Below are positions 26,201-38,406 of a stretch of DNA of 64,000 nucleotides, one piece after another (position 1 is the first letter of the stretch; each line of letters starts with the position of its first letter). The position numbers and the translations under genes were made by a program. The notes under the pieces were generated by a model. The model ran no database searches and was not told the DNA's origin. It worked only from the letters and a program-made list of their open reading frames with translations. The DNA comes from Molanna angustata (lineage: Eukaryota > Arthropoda > Insecta > Trichoptera > Molannidae), in contig OY754964.1 in the NCBI GenBank assembly GCA_963576475.1, forward strand, positions 6,810,486 through 6,874,485, given 5' to 3'.

Positions 26201-28680
26201 GGCCTTGCCTAGTTTGACGGTGATTAAAACAATACCAACACTGCTAACTACACTCATCACAATATTATATACAGGCCTTGCCTAGTTTGACGCTGATTAA
26301 AACAATACCAACACTGCTAACTACACTCATCACTATATTATGTACAGGCCTTGCCTAGTTTGACGGTGATTAAAACAATACCAACACTGCTAACTACACT
26401 CATCACTATATTTTGTACAGGCCTTGCCTAGTTTGACGGTGATTAAAACAATACCAACACTGCTAACTACACTCATCACTATATTATGTACAGGCCTTGC
26501 CTAGTTTGACGGTGATTAAAACAATACCAACACTGCTAACTACACTCATCACTATATTATGTACAGGCCTTGCCTAGTTTGAAGGTGATTAAAACAATAC
26601 CAACACTGCTAACTACACTCATCACTATATTATGTACAGGCCTTGCCTAGTTTGACGGTGATTAAAACAATACCAACACTGCTAACTACACTCATCACTA
26701 TATTATGTACAGGCCTTGCCTAGTTTGAAGGTGATTAAAACAATACCAACACTGCTAACTACACTCATCACTATATTATGTACAGGCCTCGCCTAGTTTG
26801 ACGGTGATTAAAACAATACCAACACTGCTAACTACACTCATCACTATATTATGTACAGGCCTTGCCTAGTTTGACGGTGATTAAAACAATACCAACACTG
26901 CTAACTACACTCATCACTATATTATGTACAGGCCTTGCCTAGTTTGACGGTGATTAAAACAATACCAACACTGCTAACTACACTCATCACTATATTATGT
27001 ACAGGCCTTGCCTAGTTTGACGGTGATTAAAACAATACCAACACTGCTAACTACACTCATCACTATATTATGTACAGGCCTTGCCTAGTTTGACGGTGAT
27101 TAAAACAATACCAACACTGCTAACTACACTCATCACTATATTATGTACAGGCCTTGCCTAGTTTGACGGTGATTAAAACAATACCAACACTGCTAACTAC
27201 ACTCATCACTATATTATGTACAGGCCTTGCCTAGTTTGACGGTGATTAAAACAATACCAACACTGCTAACTACACTCATCACTATATTATGTACAGGCCT
27301 TGCCTAGTTTGAAGGTGATTAAAACAATACCAACACTGCTAACTACACTCATCACTATATTATGTACAGGCCTTGCCTAGTTTGACGGTGATTAAAACAA
27401 TACCAACACTGCTAACTACACTCATCACTATATTATGTACAGGCCTTGCCTAGTTTGACGGTGATTAAAACAATACCAACACTGCTAACTACACTCATCA
27501 CTATATTATGTACAGGCCTTGCCTAGTTTGACGGTGATAAAAACAATACCAACACTGCTAACTACACTCATCACTATATTATGTACAGGCCTTGCCTAGT
27601 TTGACGGTGATTAAAACAATACCAACACTGCTAACTACACTCATCACTATATTATGTACAGGCCTTGCCTAGTTTGACGGTGATTAAAACAATACCAACA
27701 CTGCTAACTACACTCATCACTATATTATGTACAGGCCTTGCCTAGTTTGACGGTGATTAAAACAATACCAACACTGCTAACTACACTCATCACTATATTA
27801 TGTACAGGCCTTGCCTAGTTTGACGGTGATTAAAACAATACCAACACTGCTAACTACACTCATCACTATATTATGTACAGGCCTTGCCTAGTTTGACGGT
27901 GATTAAAACAATACCAACACTGCTAACTACACTCATCACTATATTATGTACAGGCCTTGCCTAGTTTGACGGTGATTAAAACAATACCAACACTGCTAAC
28001 TACACTCATCACTATATTATGTACAGGCCTTGCCTAGTTTGACGGTGATTAAAACAATACCAACACTGCTAACTACACTCATCACTATATTATGTACAGG
28101 CCTTGCCTAGTTTGAAGGTGATTAAAACAATACCAACACTGCTAACTACACTCATCACTATATTATGTACAGGCCTTGCCTAGTTTGACGGTGATTAAAA
28201 CAATACCAACACTGCTAACTACACTCATCACTATATTATGTACAGGCCTTGCCTAGTTTGAAGGTGATTAAAACAATACCAACACTGCTAACTACACTCA
28301 TCACTATATTATGTACAGGCCTTGCCTAGTTTGACGGTGATTAAAACAATACCAACACTGCTAACTACACTCATCACTATATTATGTACAGGCCTTGCCT
28401 AGTTTGACGGTGATTAAAACAATACCAACACTGCTAACTACACTCATCACTATATTATGTACAGGCCTTGCCTAGTTTGACGGTGATTAAAACAATACCA
28501 ACACTGCTAACTACACTCATCACTATATTATGTACAGGCCTTGCCTAGTTTGACGGTGATTAAAACAATACCAACACTGCTAACTACACTCATCACTATA
28601 TTATGTACAGGCCTTGCCTAGTTTGACGGTGATTAAAACAATACCAACACTGCTAACTACACTCACCACTATATTGTGTA
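23281..28680. repeat. 73-bp satellite array, 74 copies
   Basis: GGCCT(T/C)GCCTAG begins at 23281 and last at 28610; the difference 5329 equals exactly 73 x 73, so no net length change occurred. Copies differ only by point changes (GAAGGT, GACGGT or GACGCT; CACAAT for CACTAT; ATTATATA; ATTTTGTA; GCCTCGCC). Rare markers at units 20-22 and 28 reappear at units 41-43 and 49, always 1533 bp (21 units) apart, showing a segmental duplication within the array. No frame encodes a plausible protein. Confidence 0.98.
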
Positions 28681-29504
28681 TTTTTTGTATAACAAAATAA
28701 AAGTGTAACCCATGTAGGAGAAAGCATGAACAAAATAAATAATTTTGATACTAACAAATCGTCTTACGAATTGTGACAAAAACGCCGTAAATAACTGTGT
28801 CTACCGGGAATCTAACCTAAGATCATTGACTCGGAAATCAGATATTTAACTTACTGAGTCATTCAAAGTGAGAATAAATATAAATAATAAGCTGCCGATG
28901 ATAACGCTATGATTTATTATCAAAAAATGTATTCATGTAAATCCAATTTTATGGCGTTACATCCATCAACAACCTAATAATCAAATAAAAAAATAATATC
29001 AATTCTCTGTGATTTAACGTCAACAAGAAGAAAACCCTGGGTATATAATTTAATATTTTCCAAAGTTATATATCACTTTTATATCGAGTTTCGTTGTAAT
29101 AATGATGATGTTAATATTAACAACAGCGAAATTTCTCTTTGATATTGCGCCCTTTAAAGTTAATAATGGCCTTAGTACAGTCGTTATATAGGACTCACTG
29201 CGCGGAACTTTTCATCAATAAAATAAACAATCTCCACTGAATTATATTTTATTATCTGCCGCATGGTGAAATTTTATGTTTTTTTTTTATTTTATTTTAA
29301 CCACCCTGGCAACATCGACGCTACGGAATCAAACTTGCGTTTGGAGATAGAAATGTACCTTCCGTTGATTGGTTTGATTTTCAATTAAATATAGGAATCG
29401 TACGGGGTCATTATTTGAAATCTAGACCGAAATTTATTTGTTACATCTTGTACATGTAATTTGTATTTGTATCTCATAAATAGTGTAGAATAAAATCCCG
29501 ACAG
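28681..29504. other. Mostly unrecognised, contains SINE head
   Basis: At 28790-28870 an antisense family 2 SINE head is visible (ACTGTGTCTACCGGGAATCT). A piece at 29300 (CCACCCTGGCAACATCG) faintly resembles the TIR at 40202. The rest is AT-rich. Confidence 0.5.
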
Positions 29505-30070
29505 CTTGACTAGATATGCAAGACCATGACCTGATTTGTAATTGCAAGACCAAAACCAATAGTGATGAGCAAAAGTCTAGCAAGACCAAGAAAGACCAAG
29601 ACCGCATGTTTCGCTGCAAGACCAAGACCAGAAAGTGCAATACCAAGACCAGGCTTTGCAAGACCAAGAATCTTGTAAGACCTTATGCAAGAGTCTTGTA
29701 AAATTTTATAAAATTATTAAGTATCAATTCAAAAGTAAGCAGTTAACTACGTGTCGTACTATCGACAGAATACTTTAAATTGGTGTTTTTTGTCAAATTT
29801 AATTGAGAAATAAAAAAAAAACCTTGGAAAAGTTGCAAAACCTGTAAGACTTGCAAGACCAAGACTCGATCGAATATGCAAGACCATGACCACATTTTGT
29901 AAATGCAATACCTGGGGTGCAAGACCAAGACCACATTTTGTAAATACAAGAGCGGGGGTGCAAGACCATGACCAAGACCGCCCGCATTTGCTCATAACTA
30001 AAAACCAAGACCGGGGAAGCAAGGCCAATACAAATCCGGTCTTGGTCTGCATTTGCTCATCACTACTCAT
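29505..30070. repeat. CAAGACC-rich element with inverted ends
   Basis: Dozens of GCAAGACCAAGACC-like units occur at 29516-29700 and 29840-30050, separated by about 130 bp of ordinary sequence. The block is bounded by TAGTGATGAGCAAA at 29561 and its inverse near 30051-30065, so it looks like a transposon (hAT-style ends) that carries a degenerate minisatellite. I see no clear target duplication. Confidence 0.6.
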
Positions 30071-30275
30071 AGAGCATGGCCAAATTTTTAAGTTTTACGG
30101 AATTTAATAATGATGAAGAGATCTCTCTCACTGTGTGTTCTACTTAAATCCTCAACGTTGGAGATCAAGTCTATCTCAGAAAACCTTTGATCAAAATGGA
30201 TCCACACCTTCACGAGAGGCAATGTAGGTATGTATTGTATAGTGGGGGTAAAATTGTTTATTTAATTTATTTCTC

Positions 30276-30798
30276 TAAAGGCCCCCATTCACGATCGCGC
30301 CATCCTTCCAAATGGCTTGCCATCACTCCAAAATGCGCTCGTGAATGTAAAAACTCGCGCAGCCCAATTGGCCTGACACACCAAAATAGAATTCCAAACG
30401 ATCGAAACTCCATAGTACCGCGACAAACCGCGCGGCGCATCCTGCCGGCACGGCATGCTCGTGAGTGTGAAAACCAGCGTTACATTGCGCCGTCTCATCG
30501 CGCCGAGCTGTTTGACACTCTCGTGAATGCGAAAATACAACATTATCTCTTTGTTTTTTTCTTTTTATATATAAACAAACCGCTATATAGCAGTTGTATA
30601 AAACTCATCATCAGAATTATAACTCATTTTTACTTGAAAGTTAAAAAAAAAAATAGAACTTATTAATGCGAAAGTGCCGACCACTTGCGTATACTAATTT
30701 TGATGGCTCTATGGCGCGATGGCGTGAGAGTGATGAAAACTTTACAATGCTCCAAATGGAGCGACGCCGAATGGCACGATCGTGAATGGGCTGTTTAA
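30276..30798. mobile_element. MITE with TAA target duplication (PIF/Harbinger-like)
   Basis: Element 30279-30795 (517 bp) lies between TAA at 30276-30278 and 30796-30798. Its ends share CCCATTCACGATCG and GCCAT inverted. The body is clearly richer in GC and CpG than its surroundings, with AATG/GTGAATG motifs repeated. Non-coding. Confidence 0.75.
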
Positions 30799-30814
30799 TT
30801 CAAAAAAATATTTT

Positions 30815-30990
30815 TACATATGGCCCTGAGTCAAATTGAAAACGCTGTTCGTTATCGCCAAGCGCTATTTTTTTTGTATGTGATTTGACGTTTGTTGTAG
30901 AAATTTTTCTACAATAACAAACAACAAACGTCAAATCCCATACAAAAAAAAATTAGCGCTTGGCGATAACGACTTTGACTTGGGGGCATT
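30815..30990. mobile_element. Fold-back MITE
   Basis: Arms of about 75 bp, containing CGTTATCGCCAAGCGCTA and GATTTGACGTTTGTTGT, face each other around a 20-base centre; outer ends read TGGCCCTGAGTCAAA and TTTGACTTGGGGGCA. One arm alone is found at 19945. Confidence 0.85.
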
Positions 30991-31384
30991 GAATTACAAT
31001 TTATTCTGACAGAACACTGTTTTAAAACTAACCTTGAAAACATAAAAAATGTTTACATTTTTGTAGAAACTTGTTTATTGATGCTTTAGGTAAGATCCGA
31101 AACTTTCCTTTACGGTTTATTTAAATTACTTTTTTCTTTAAAGTACCGAAACGTCGTAATAAATTTGAAAAGTTTCATTCTAAACGCTGTTAAATTGTGT
31201 GGTAGCCTTTGTTTATAGTTTTTATTACAGTAAAAATAACTTATAAACTATCTGTTATACCCAGATACATGTTTTACAAAGCCATATTTATTTTTGATTA
31301 TTATCATAAATTTAAATCTGTCAACACTGTGTGGAGTTTTATTTATTCTGACGCTTCAAACTTCTGTTGTACAACTGAACCTCT
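30991..31384. other. Nothing recognised
   Basis: AT-rich sequence between a MITE and LINE remnants. Confidence 0.45.
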
Positions 31385-31399
31385 CAAGAAACTCTGTTG

Positions 31400-31510
31400 T
31401 TCTACAGACCTTCGTGGGCCTTGGCATCCTCCAGCATTCGTCGTCATCTCCCTATATTGCGCATGCACTCCTTTAATTCTTGATGCCAATCTTGTTTAAA
31501 TCCCGCTGCG
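31400..31510 (-). pseudogene. LINE C-terminal fragment (same family as 58346-58595)
   Basis: Minus strand reads DLNKIGIKN, then in another frame RRMLEDAKAHEGL. The better copy at 58346 has EDLKRIGVANW and RKILEEAKACNGI in the same positions. Stops and frameshifts are present; only the last 35 or so residues remain. Confidence 0.6.
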
Positions 31511-31778
31511 CTCCAACCAACTATCGAAGTTTGGTGTCTGCCAACGGTACTTCTACCATGGGGCTACGTGAGAAGAATCCTTTTTAATCAGCCTCCCCAT
31601 TTTTATGAACTGCATGATGTTTGGTTGATCATAAATGTTTTAGACTTCTTCGTACTATCGCATTCTCCAAACTCCGTTTTCCAGTGCTGCAGGGCTTTTT
31701 GATGACACAAACTTAAAACGTTATTATCTTGTCTTCATCTTCAAAATGTATATATCAGTATTCGATCATAATTTGATG

Positions 31779-32260
31779 TTAATTTGACGTTAATCTGAGC
31801 TTTAACAATTTTAATCGTATTGATTTTTTTGGAGCTAATAAATAAAAATGTCGCTGTCCGTATGCCGTGTTTGTCTTTGGAGTCATGAGAAGATGCCCGT
31901 GTTTCGTCTTGTTTTTATGTTGCGATGCAATATGATTAATTAGGTTTTTATGAAAATGCATACAGATATTTTTTATGTGTAATTGAATTATGTTGAAAAC
32001 TGAAAAATCATTAAAAAATTTAACTGTGAATGTTTTTTTTATTACGACTTTAATTAAAACTTTTTTTGTCTTGAAAAGAGGGTCCATATTAATCTTAGCA
32101 GTGCCACCCCAACCAATCATGCCATGAGTAACATTATTCTTAAGTTTTTTTAATATTATGTAGCGAATATTGAAAAAAATATAAATAAATCTTTGTTTTC
32201 CTGCAACTGTGTTTATTTGATTTGTCCATCTTAAGCTGTGATCAATATAAACTATAACTT
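31779..32260 (-). pseudogene. Degenerate C-terminal copy of the 51703 LINE
   Basis: On the minus strand one frame contains THGMIGWGGTAKINMDPLFK, FFNDFSVFNIIQLHIKNI and TPKTNTAYGQRHF, closely matching the last third of the polymerase encoded at 51703-54123. Its start (YIDHSLRWTNQINTVAGK) matches the segment following the polymerase palm. An internal stretch is deleted, and the end diverges before the normal stop. It lacks the catalytic YADD region and is inactive. Confidence 0.85.
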
Positions 32261-32322
32261 TGGAAACAAGAAAAATATTGTACCTACCTATTTCATTACA
32301 TATATACATGATTGTATTTTTA

Positions 32323-32630
32323 CTGACAAACCTTTTAACATCTCAATAGAGACGAAGTTGGGATATTATAGCCCGGGGGGTCTACTCATGACATGTTCTT
32401 TCTCTACATTAAATCACGAAAAAATGTTAATATCAACGTTTAATATGAAATTGTAATTAATTGTTGTATAAATTAATATTATTATTCAATAACTTTAACC
32501 TCAAAGATTGCTATAGTCTGAAGCTGACTTCATTAGTAGCCCTGCTGTCGGTGCCTTGAGCTCCTGGTTCTTCTATAATATCCCAACTTCGTCTCTATTG
32601 AGTGTGAAAAAGTTTGACATTAAAAATATC
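32323..32630. mobile_element. TIR element, about 310 bp
   Basis: CAATAGAGACGAAGTTGGG at 32344 is inverted at 32580 (CCCAACTTCGTCTCTATTG), and the similarity extends outward through CAAACCTTTTAACATC-like sequence, giving ends of about 45 bp. The interior segment with AAGCTGACTTCATTAGTAGC recurs at 42835, and one end recurs at 41535. Non-coding. Confidence 0.8.
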
Positions 32631-34244
32631 ATTTGGCAGCCGACAGGGAAAATAATCCAATGTTTGCGTACATGCAATTAAAAAAAATCGATATACTTAC
32701 ATGATTGTATCCATACGCAAAAAAAATGGTTATAAAAAAGGTAAAGATCCAGAGCAGATATATATAATAGATTTCGAGTACATGTTGGGTTGCTACCTAA
32801 GTGAAAAGTAGGTGAGGTATTCAATTTTCTAAACCATATCTCCTAAGTGGATTCAATTCTATTGAAGTTAATTTAACTAAGTGGTATAAATTGGCATCTT
32901 GTAGCTTTTAGGGATTTCTGTGTTCATGTTGTGTTGATCAGAATTAAGTATATGAAATTTGTATTCAATATGCAATTTATTTAAATTATAATCAGATTTT
33001 CTTTACAAAAAATATAAATCATTTCAGTTATTCATGTTTGTTGTATTGATTTCAAACAAATTACTTAATTGGCGGTTATTATTCACGATAACTTCACGCT
33101 GAGATAATGTGCGAAATTCGGCGGCCTTATATACTCTATTGAAAATCCTATGTACGTTCTAGGTAAGTTCTAAACGAAAATTCAAAAATTTGATCGAATT
33201 CCAGATCAAATGTTTGAAATTTTGAATTGTTTAAAATTCTATGGAATTTTTAGCAAGGTTTTTAATATTTTACGAAGCAAACGATGACTAAATGTTTTTA
33301 TTTTCATTTGTTGATACCTATAGGTACTAATTTCAATATTGCGTATTGAACAAGAATACTTTTATATATAATCGAAGACTTTTATTTGATAAAAAAACAT
33401 AAGTTTAAATCAGTTTATAAATAAAAATATACAACAAAACACGTTGTCTAAAAAACAAAATTCACACATTATATTTTATTCAAAGATGATTCGAATGCAG
33501 AATTTAATACTCTATCAGAGAAAAAAAATATTTACATACTTTTGATGAGCAACTGTCGAATAATTGTCACTATAAAAATATTTGCAATGGAAAATTTCGG
33601 TAACTTTTTCAACCATTAAATAATGGGATTGTCACTTGATACGTACAAATATACTATGCATTTTTTCACATCCTTTTGAATCAAGCCCAGAAAAAATATG
33701 TTTATTCACACCGCGCCTTTAAAATGTCAAGATGAATTTTAAAATGAAGAAAATATGATCAGAATATGTAAGTTTGTCCTATTTAAGTTTTCTCACGCTC
33801 GAGACATATATTATATTACTAACAAGTTACTGTCGGATCAGAATTCCCTTGTTGCACAGCCCTACTCCTAGTCGAATCACCACTTGAAATGATTTTTATC
33901 AAATAATTGAATTTTTGGCGTAGAGAGCGTTTCTGGTTTGATGGCGCTCCATGAATATTCATTCAATCGAAATCAATTGAAAAATATTATCAGATGTGAA
34001 GAGCAAATAAATTTGAAATGATACTTCCTCATTTGAACACCTACATTAATTCAATTTTCATTAATTCAAGATTATGACTTGTGAAAAGTCCTCGTTTCAA
34101 GTGATAACGACATTTGGTTGATTAAGTTATGACGCAAGAAAAACTTGATTGTGCCATCAAAATTTGGTGGCAATCTATGAAACGTATTTGAATATTTTTC
34201 GGAATCCAAATTGAAACAGTAAATGTTGACATAGTTCAACAAGC
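32631..34244. other. AT-rich stretch, nothing recognised
   Basis: Only short inverted repeats, such as around 33195-33245, were noticed. Confidence 0.45.
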
Positions 34245-34345
34245 TGGAAGGACCTGGATGCGAAGGGGGAGAGACAGAGACGAATGGAAGAGGCCTACAT
34301 CCAGCAGTGGAGGGAGGAAGGCTAAAGAAAAAGAGGAAGAAGCAG
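34245..34345 (+). pseudogene. LINE extreme C-terminal fragment
   Basis: In mixed frames the sequence encodes TWMRRGRDRDEWKR and MEEAYIQQWREEG before a stop, the ending of many insect LINE polymerases. GC-rich compared with its surroundings; only about 30 residues are preserved. Confidence 0.6.
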
Positions 34346-35433
34346 AAATTGAAACAGTAGGTACTCAACATAAATATCAAAAAGTACAAGTTGTTAACAA
34401 AGAGCTTTAAATTTCGAAAAGCAAATACTTTTACTGCAAATACTTTTAATGATGTGTCAGATTTATATTGAATGTATTTGGGACTGTGGCGGCTCTTCCA
34501 AGGAGCTCTCCCTCCCAAACACTTCGTTCAAATGATTCCAAAAAATGTATGTAATTGAGTCTTGGGAACACATTATTTTTCTAATTAATGTTTGCCGTCT
34601 TACGCCTGTAATCTAGCGAAAATATGTAAATGCACCTGCTTTGTAAAGCAACATTTTATGAAATATTTCATTCCTCGTACGCGCTGAATGTATGTATGTA
34701 TGCCGATTTCGAGCAAAACGGGGTAGTGCCCGCGAAGGATTACACTATATTTTCATTTATTCATATTTTGTTGTTCATTGCGATGTTCGAACTCTAGGTT
34801 AGCAGTTGTAATTCCTTAAGGCTAACATTGATTGATATATTAATAATTCATATTTTAAACTATAAAAAATCATCCGAAATATATTAGTACCTATTATTAT
34901 TATCTATTTAATTAATTGATATCATAATATTGCAAAAAAAAAACGAAATCGAAGCAGTCTTGTGGCTACTGCCAGAAGTTATTTTTCAATTTTGTATGAT
35001 CAAAATTTATTACCTGTCACAAATTATTTTATAATTTATTGGTGCATTTTTTTATAAAAGTTATTAAAAACCCAACCAAATACAGCATAAATGTTCACGT
35101 TTTAATTTCCGATAAACAAAATAATTATGGAAAACCTTGATAATTTCAATTTACGAAAATAATATTGTTCAAATATCTGCTTTCTGATTCTGAAGAATTA
35201 TAATTTTGAGCCCCTCTAAGATTTTAGGTCACCAGCCGCCACTGGTTTGGGATATCACCTCACTATTTTATTTATTTTTGATCATGGACAGTAATGAAAT
35301 ATTTATGTACAATGCCGGGTTTATTGTCATAGAGCAATTTATTCCAACCTACCAAAGCTACACGAGGCCATAAATAGTGTATACCACGTGTACGCAGTTA
35401 CATAAATTTTAGTATGGTAAATTTATTTCATTT
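34346..35433. other. AT-rich stretch, nothing recognised
   Basis: No coding or repeat similarity noticed. Confidence 0.45.
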
Positions 35434-35489
35434 AATAAAAAACTTTTAGTACAAATTAATTTTGTTTTAACCACTTTCAGTAACTTATA

Positions 35490-35530
35490 GTCTAACTAGT
35501 TTTCAGAGCTGACCGCTCCCTCTTCAGGAC
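35490..35530 (-). ncRNA. Hammerhead-like motif, left arm of palindrome 4
   Basis: On the minus strand: GTC, core CTGAAGA, one G, hairpin GGAGC-GGTCA-GCTCT, GAA, self-complementary AACTAGTT, A, GAC. The outer GTC and GAC can pair as stem I. Confidence 0.5.
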
Positions 35531-35546
35531 AGACTTGTACAAGTCT

Positions 35547-35587
35547 GTCCTGAAGAGGGAGCGGTCAGCTCTGAAAAATAGTTAGAC
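35547..35587 (+). ncRNA. Hammerhead-like motif, right arm of palindrome 4
   Basis: Same motif as the left arm with one change: the self-complementary AACTAGTT has become AAATAGTT at 35576-35583, which weakens intermolecular pairing. Probably the more decayed arm. Confidence 0.45.
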
Positions 35588-35799
35588 TATAAGTTACTCA
35601 AAGTGGTTAAAACAAAATTAATTTGTACTAAAAGTTTTTTATTAGAAATCTTTTAAAATGTGCCACAAAGTCATAGCTACGTATGAAGATATTATTTCAT
35701 TTAACTTCTAAAGAGATTTGAAATAACTCAATTGCAAATTAATAAAACCTTTTTGGTAAATGAAACAATAATTTGGCAAAAAATAAGTTATTACGTACG

Positions 35800-35965
35800 C
35801 AATATTTTTTGGAAGTCATTCTTCGGGTAGCAGAAGTGTTGAAAGACAGGCAAGGTTGGTTCGATGACGTAAGACGAGTGGCCGGAGGCAGTTGGTTTCG
35901 GTTTGCCCAGGAACAAATCTTACTTTTAGATTGCCTCTCTGCAGAACTATGTCCAAAATTCATTC
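35800..35965 (+). pseudogene. LINE C-terminal fragment
   Basis: The frame contains DRQGWFDDVRRVAGGSWFRF followed by AQEQ, the pre-terminal block of LINE polymerases of the same broad group as 58060-58320, where a W-x-DD-hydrophobic motif precedes the final helix. The usual end (EAYxQQW) is replaced by unrelated sequence. Confidence 0.55.
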
Positions 35966-36064
35966 ATCCAAAGGGCATGTAACATTTATAATGTTATTTT
36001 TTTAAGAATGTTGATATTTTTAGACGTACTGAAATAAAATATAAAAATGCCATCTCTGAGACCC

Positions 36065-36268
36065 TTAGGCTGTGTTTCTCGAACAAAGATTAATGTAAAA
36101 GTATAGTTAAAATACTTTGATTTCATAAAATTATTCAATACTTTTGGTTGTTTCATTGAAATCTGATGCTGTCAAACGACACAGTTTTGAACAATTTAAT
36201 AAAATTAAAGTACATATTTTAACTATGTATACTATTACTGATATTTTTGTTGAAACAACCCAGCCTTA
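36065..36268. mobile_element. MITE with TTA target duplication (PIF/Harbinger-like)
   Basis: Element 36068-36265 (198 bp) lies between TTA at 36065-36067 and 36266-36268. It begins GGCTGTGTTTC and ends GAAACAACCCAGCC, with further interior inverted similarity (AACAAAGAT/ATATTTTTGTT). Non-coding. Confidence 0.8.
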
Positions 36269-37758
36269 GCTGATTTCTGCTTTGTTATTTTTGACTGGGA
36301 ATGCTACAACCTTACTTTAACTCTTTTTTTTCTGAAATTTGAGTACCTACTAATTTTTAACAGCAATTGTGCTGCTTGGAAAGATAATGTAATATCCGCA
36401 AACAAAATTGGTCTATGCTATATTGTAAAATTGAATTTGTTGTAATATTTGTTTGTATGACTGTATGTTTTTTAGGTTTAAATGAAAATAAAATAGGAAA
36501 TAAAATCTCAAAATAGGAAATTATCAAACACTGTGTTCTGTAAGGAAGAAATGGCTATACCAATCAAACTAAATTTGAACAATCTTTTTGGAAACCTTAT
36601 ATTCACAGAAATCCAAGGGTCTAGACATGATGAGGTCCAGTTACCCAGTTCGGACAAAATCATCCAGGAAGAACATGTCCGAACGGGGCTATATCATCGG
36701 TCAAAGCATGCACGATGCATAATGGAGTTTCACTAAATAAATAATCGTCGATAATCAAAATAATTTGCCATTTAAATTTCATGACGTAAATGATTGTATT
36801 AGAATTACCGTTGTGTTAAGTTTGACAATATTAAATTACCTTCTTGTTAAAATGATTTCAATTCCTCCCCCCAGGAAGATTAAAATAATTATTTTCAGCC
36901 ACGAAGGATATAATATTATTTAAATTTACAAGATAATGTAACTTTCTCATGTTACGTCTCTTAGTATTTTCACAGTGTAAATGCAGAAAGGGCCGCGGGA
37001 AACCCAGCATCTTCAATATATTATATACTTATTTAAGTGGTTTAATTTAGCTATAACCGGGTTTAAATTATAGAGCTTCGGGTTTAAATGTGAAAATAAT
37101 ACCTTCAATACCTAATGGAATCATTTTCTCAATTTGAATCATATTAATATTTCTTTTGGAAAGTTGATTTATGTACAAAAAAAGTGTCTATTAAGAGGGC
37201 CACATTAAAACCACATAATATAATATGAAAACAGGTGTGAGTAAGGGTGACTATCGCGTGCGTAAAAAGGGGTTTATACGTGATCTTAATAGTAATCTTA
37301 AAATTTGTTGATTTTAACAACACATTGCCAGTCATTCACATTGATTTTATGCACTCTTTAAGCACATAAAAGATTTATTTCTCTACGACATAACTAATGG
37401 AATTTTAAAAAATGCTGTAAAAATGGTATTTTTCACATTTTTTTTGGGAAATTATTTTAAAAAATGGGGTCGAACATTCACTAGAGAAATATCGGAAATA
37501 CTATTATATATTCTTTTTTTTTTGTTTGATGTAACATTAATGGCAACAAATAAATGGTAAAAAAAATAAAAAAAAAAAAAAATTAATAAAAAAAATAAAA
37601 TAAAAAAATAAAAAAAAAAATTTGAGAAGTAAAAAAAATGTTGTTTTATTAAAACTTAAACGTAGTTTTTTGACAATTTTTGTTTTGATGGTGAAATAGA
37701 ACAATTGTGGCGGAATATTTATAATTTGAAACATGGAACGATTACTAAGAAAACAAAA
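36266..37758. other. Mostly unrecognised
   Basis: A short frame at 36533-36736 (+) encodes EIQGSRHDEVQLPSSDKII and is less AT-rich than its surroundings, so it may be a remnant of an element, but I do not recognise it. An A-rich low-complexity tract occupies 37555-37625. Confidence 0.4.
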
Positions 37759-37933
37759 TGTTCTAGAAAACGAGAGTCTATAAATACTGGAAAACCAACG
37801 AAGATGGGCAGTGTCTTTTGAAAACTCTCACGCGACAGTTAACTCATCTTGTGTAATATTGTTTATTTAATTATTGTGAATAAAAGCTGTATATAATTTA
37901 TTATTGACTTTCACTATCATATCTACATTAACA
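37759..37933 (+). mobile_element. Possible LTR of a retrotransposon
   Basis: The segment starts TGTTCTAGAA, has TATAAATAC at 37780, an AATAAAAGC polyadenylation-like signal at 37880, and ends ATTAACA. The next bases, CTTGGTATCAAAT, resemble a tRNA primer-binding site. No second LTR or coding region was found nearby, so this rests on layout alone. Confidence 0.3.
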
Positions 37934-38272
37934 CTTGGTATCAAATATATATAGAATATTTCGAAGATAATAACAAATAACATAATTACTACACAATCAT
38001 AAAAAATGACAAATTATATCAAAATTAATTTAGGTAAATCAAATCCCCTCCACTAGTTTTAAATCTAAATGAAATATCTGTGATTTTTTATTTTGTTTTC
38101 ATCACACCATTTAAAAAAAAAAAGAATAAATATGTCTTGGAAACAAGTACATAAAAATCCTCACTTAAACCTGTGATTTCATAAGGAAAAATGCCTGTGA
38201 TTTCATTTCATTATATTTAAATATAATGATGGATTTTCACCAAGAACCGTCTGTTGACAAACTAAATTTATA
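37934..38272. other. Nothing recognised
   Basis: AT-rich spacer. Confidence 0.4.
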
Positions 38273-38330
38273 TAATATTATTAAATAAAATAAAATATCT
38301 AAGTTTCTAACCACATTGAGTATTTTTTAT

Positions 38331-38371
38331 GTCAACTAGTTTCGGAGACGTAAACGCTCCTTCGTCTGGAC
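38331..38371 (-). ncRNA. Hammerhead-like motif, left arm of palindrome 5
   Basis: On the minus strand: GTC, CAGACGA in place of CTGANGA (second base changed), one A, hairpin GGAG-CGTTTACGT-CTCC, GAA, self-complementary ACTAGT, T, GAC. The altered core base suggests loss of activity in this copy. Confidence 0.45.
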
Positions 38372-38406
38372 AAACTTATACTTACGGTTTACGGTTACAT
38401 AGCGTT

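Larger units (their letters stand above)
35434..35645. repeat. Near-perfect 212-bp palindrome (palindrome 4)
   Basis: The arms mirror each other from AATAAAAAACTTTTAGTACA at the left to the same text inverted at the right, centred on CTTGTACAAG at about 35534-35543. Only about five differences are visible between arms. Each arm carries one hammerhead-like motif, pointing outward. Confidence 0.95.

Noticed and set aside
23281..28680. CRISPR-like regular array
   Set aside because: Whole 73-bp units repeat without variable spacers; it is a satellite in a eukaryotic genome.
31140..31165. CGAAACGTCG as ribozyme remnant
   Set aside because: No CTGANGA core or hairpin in the preceding 60 bases.
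36533..36736. Small + strand frame as a gene
   Set aside because: Composition is slightly protein-like but no motif, start context or splice sites could be supported.
37759..37933. Solo LTR with target duplication
   Set aside because: Flanking bases do not match; retained only as a low-confidence LTR-like feature.
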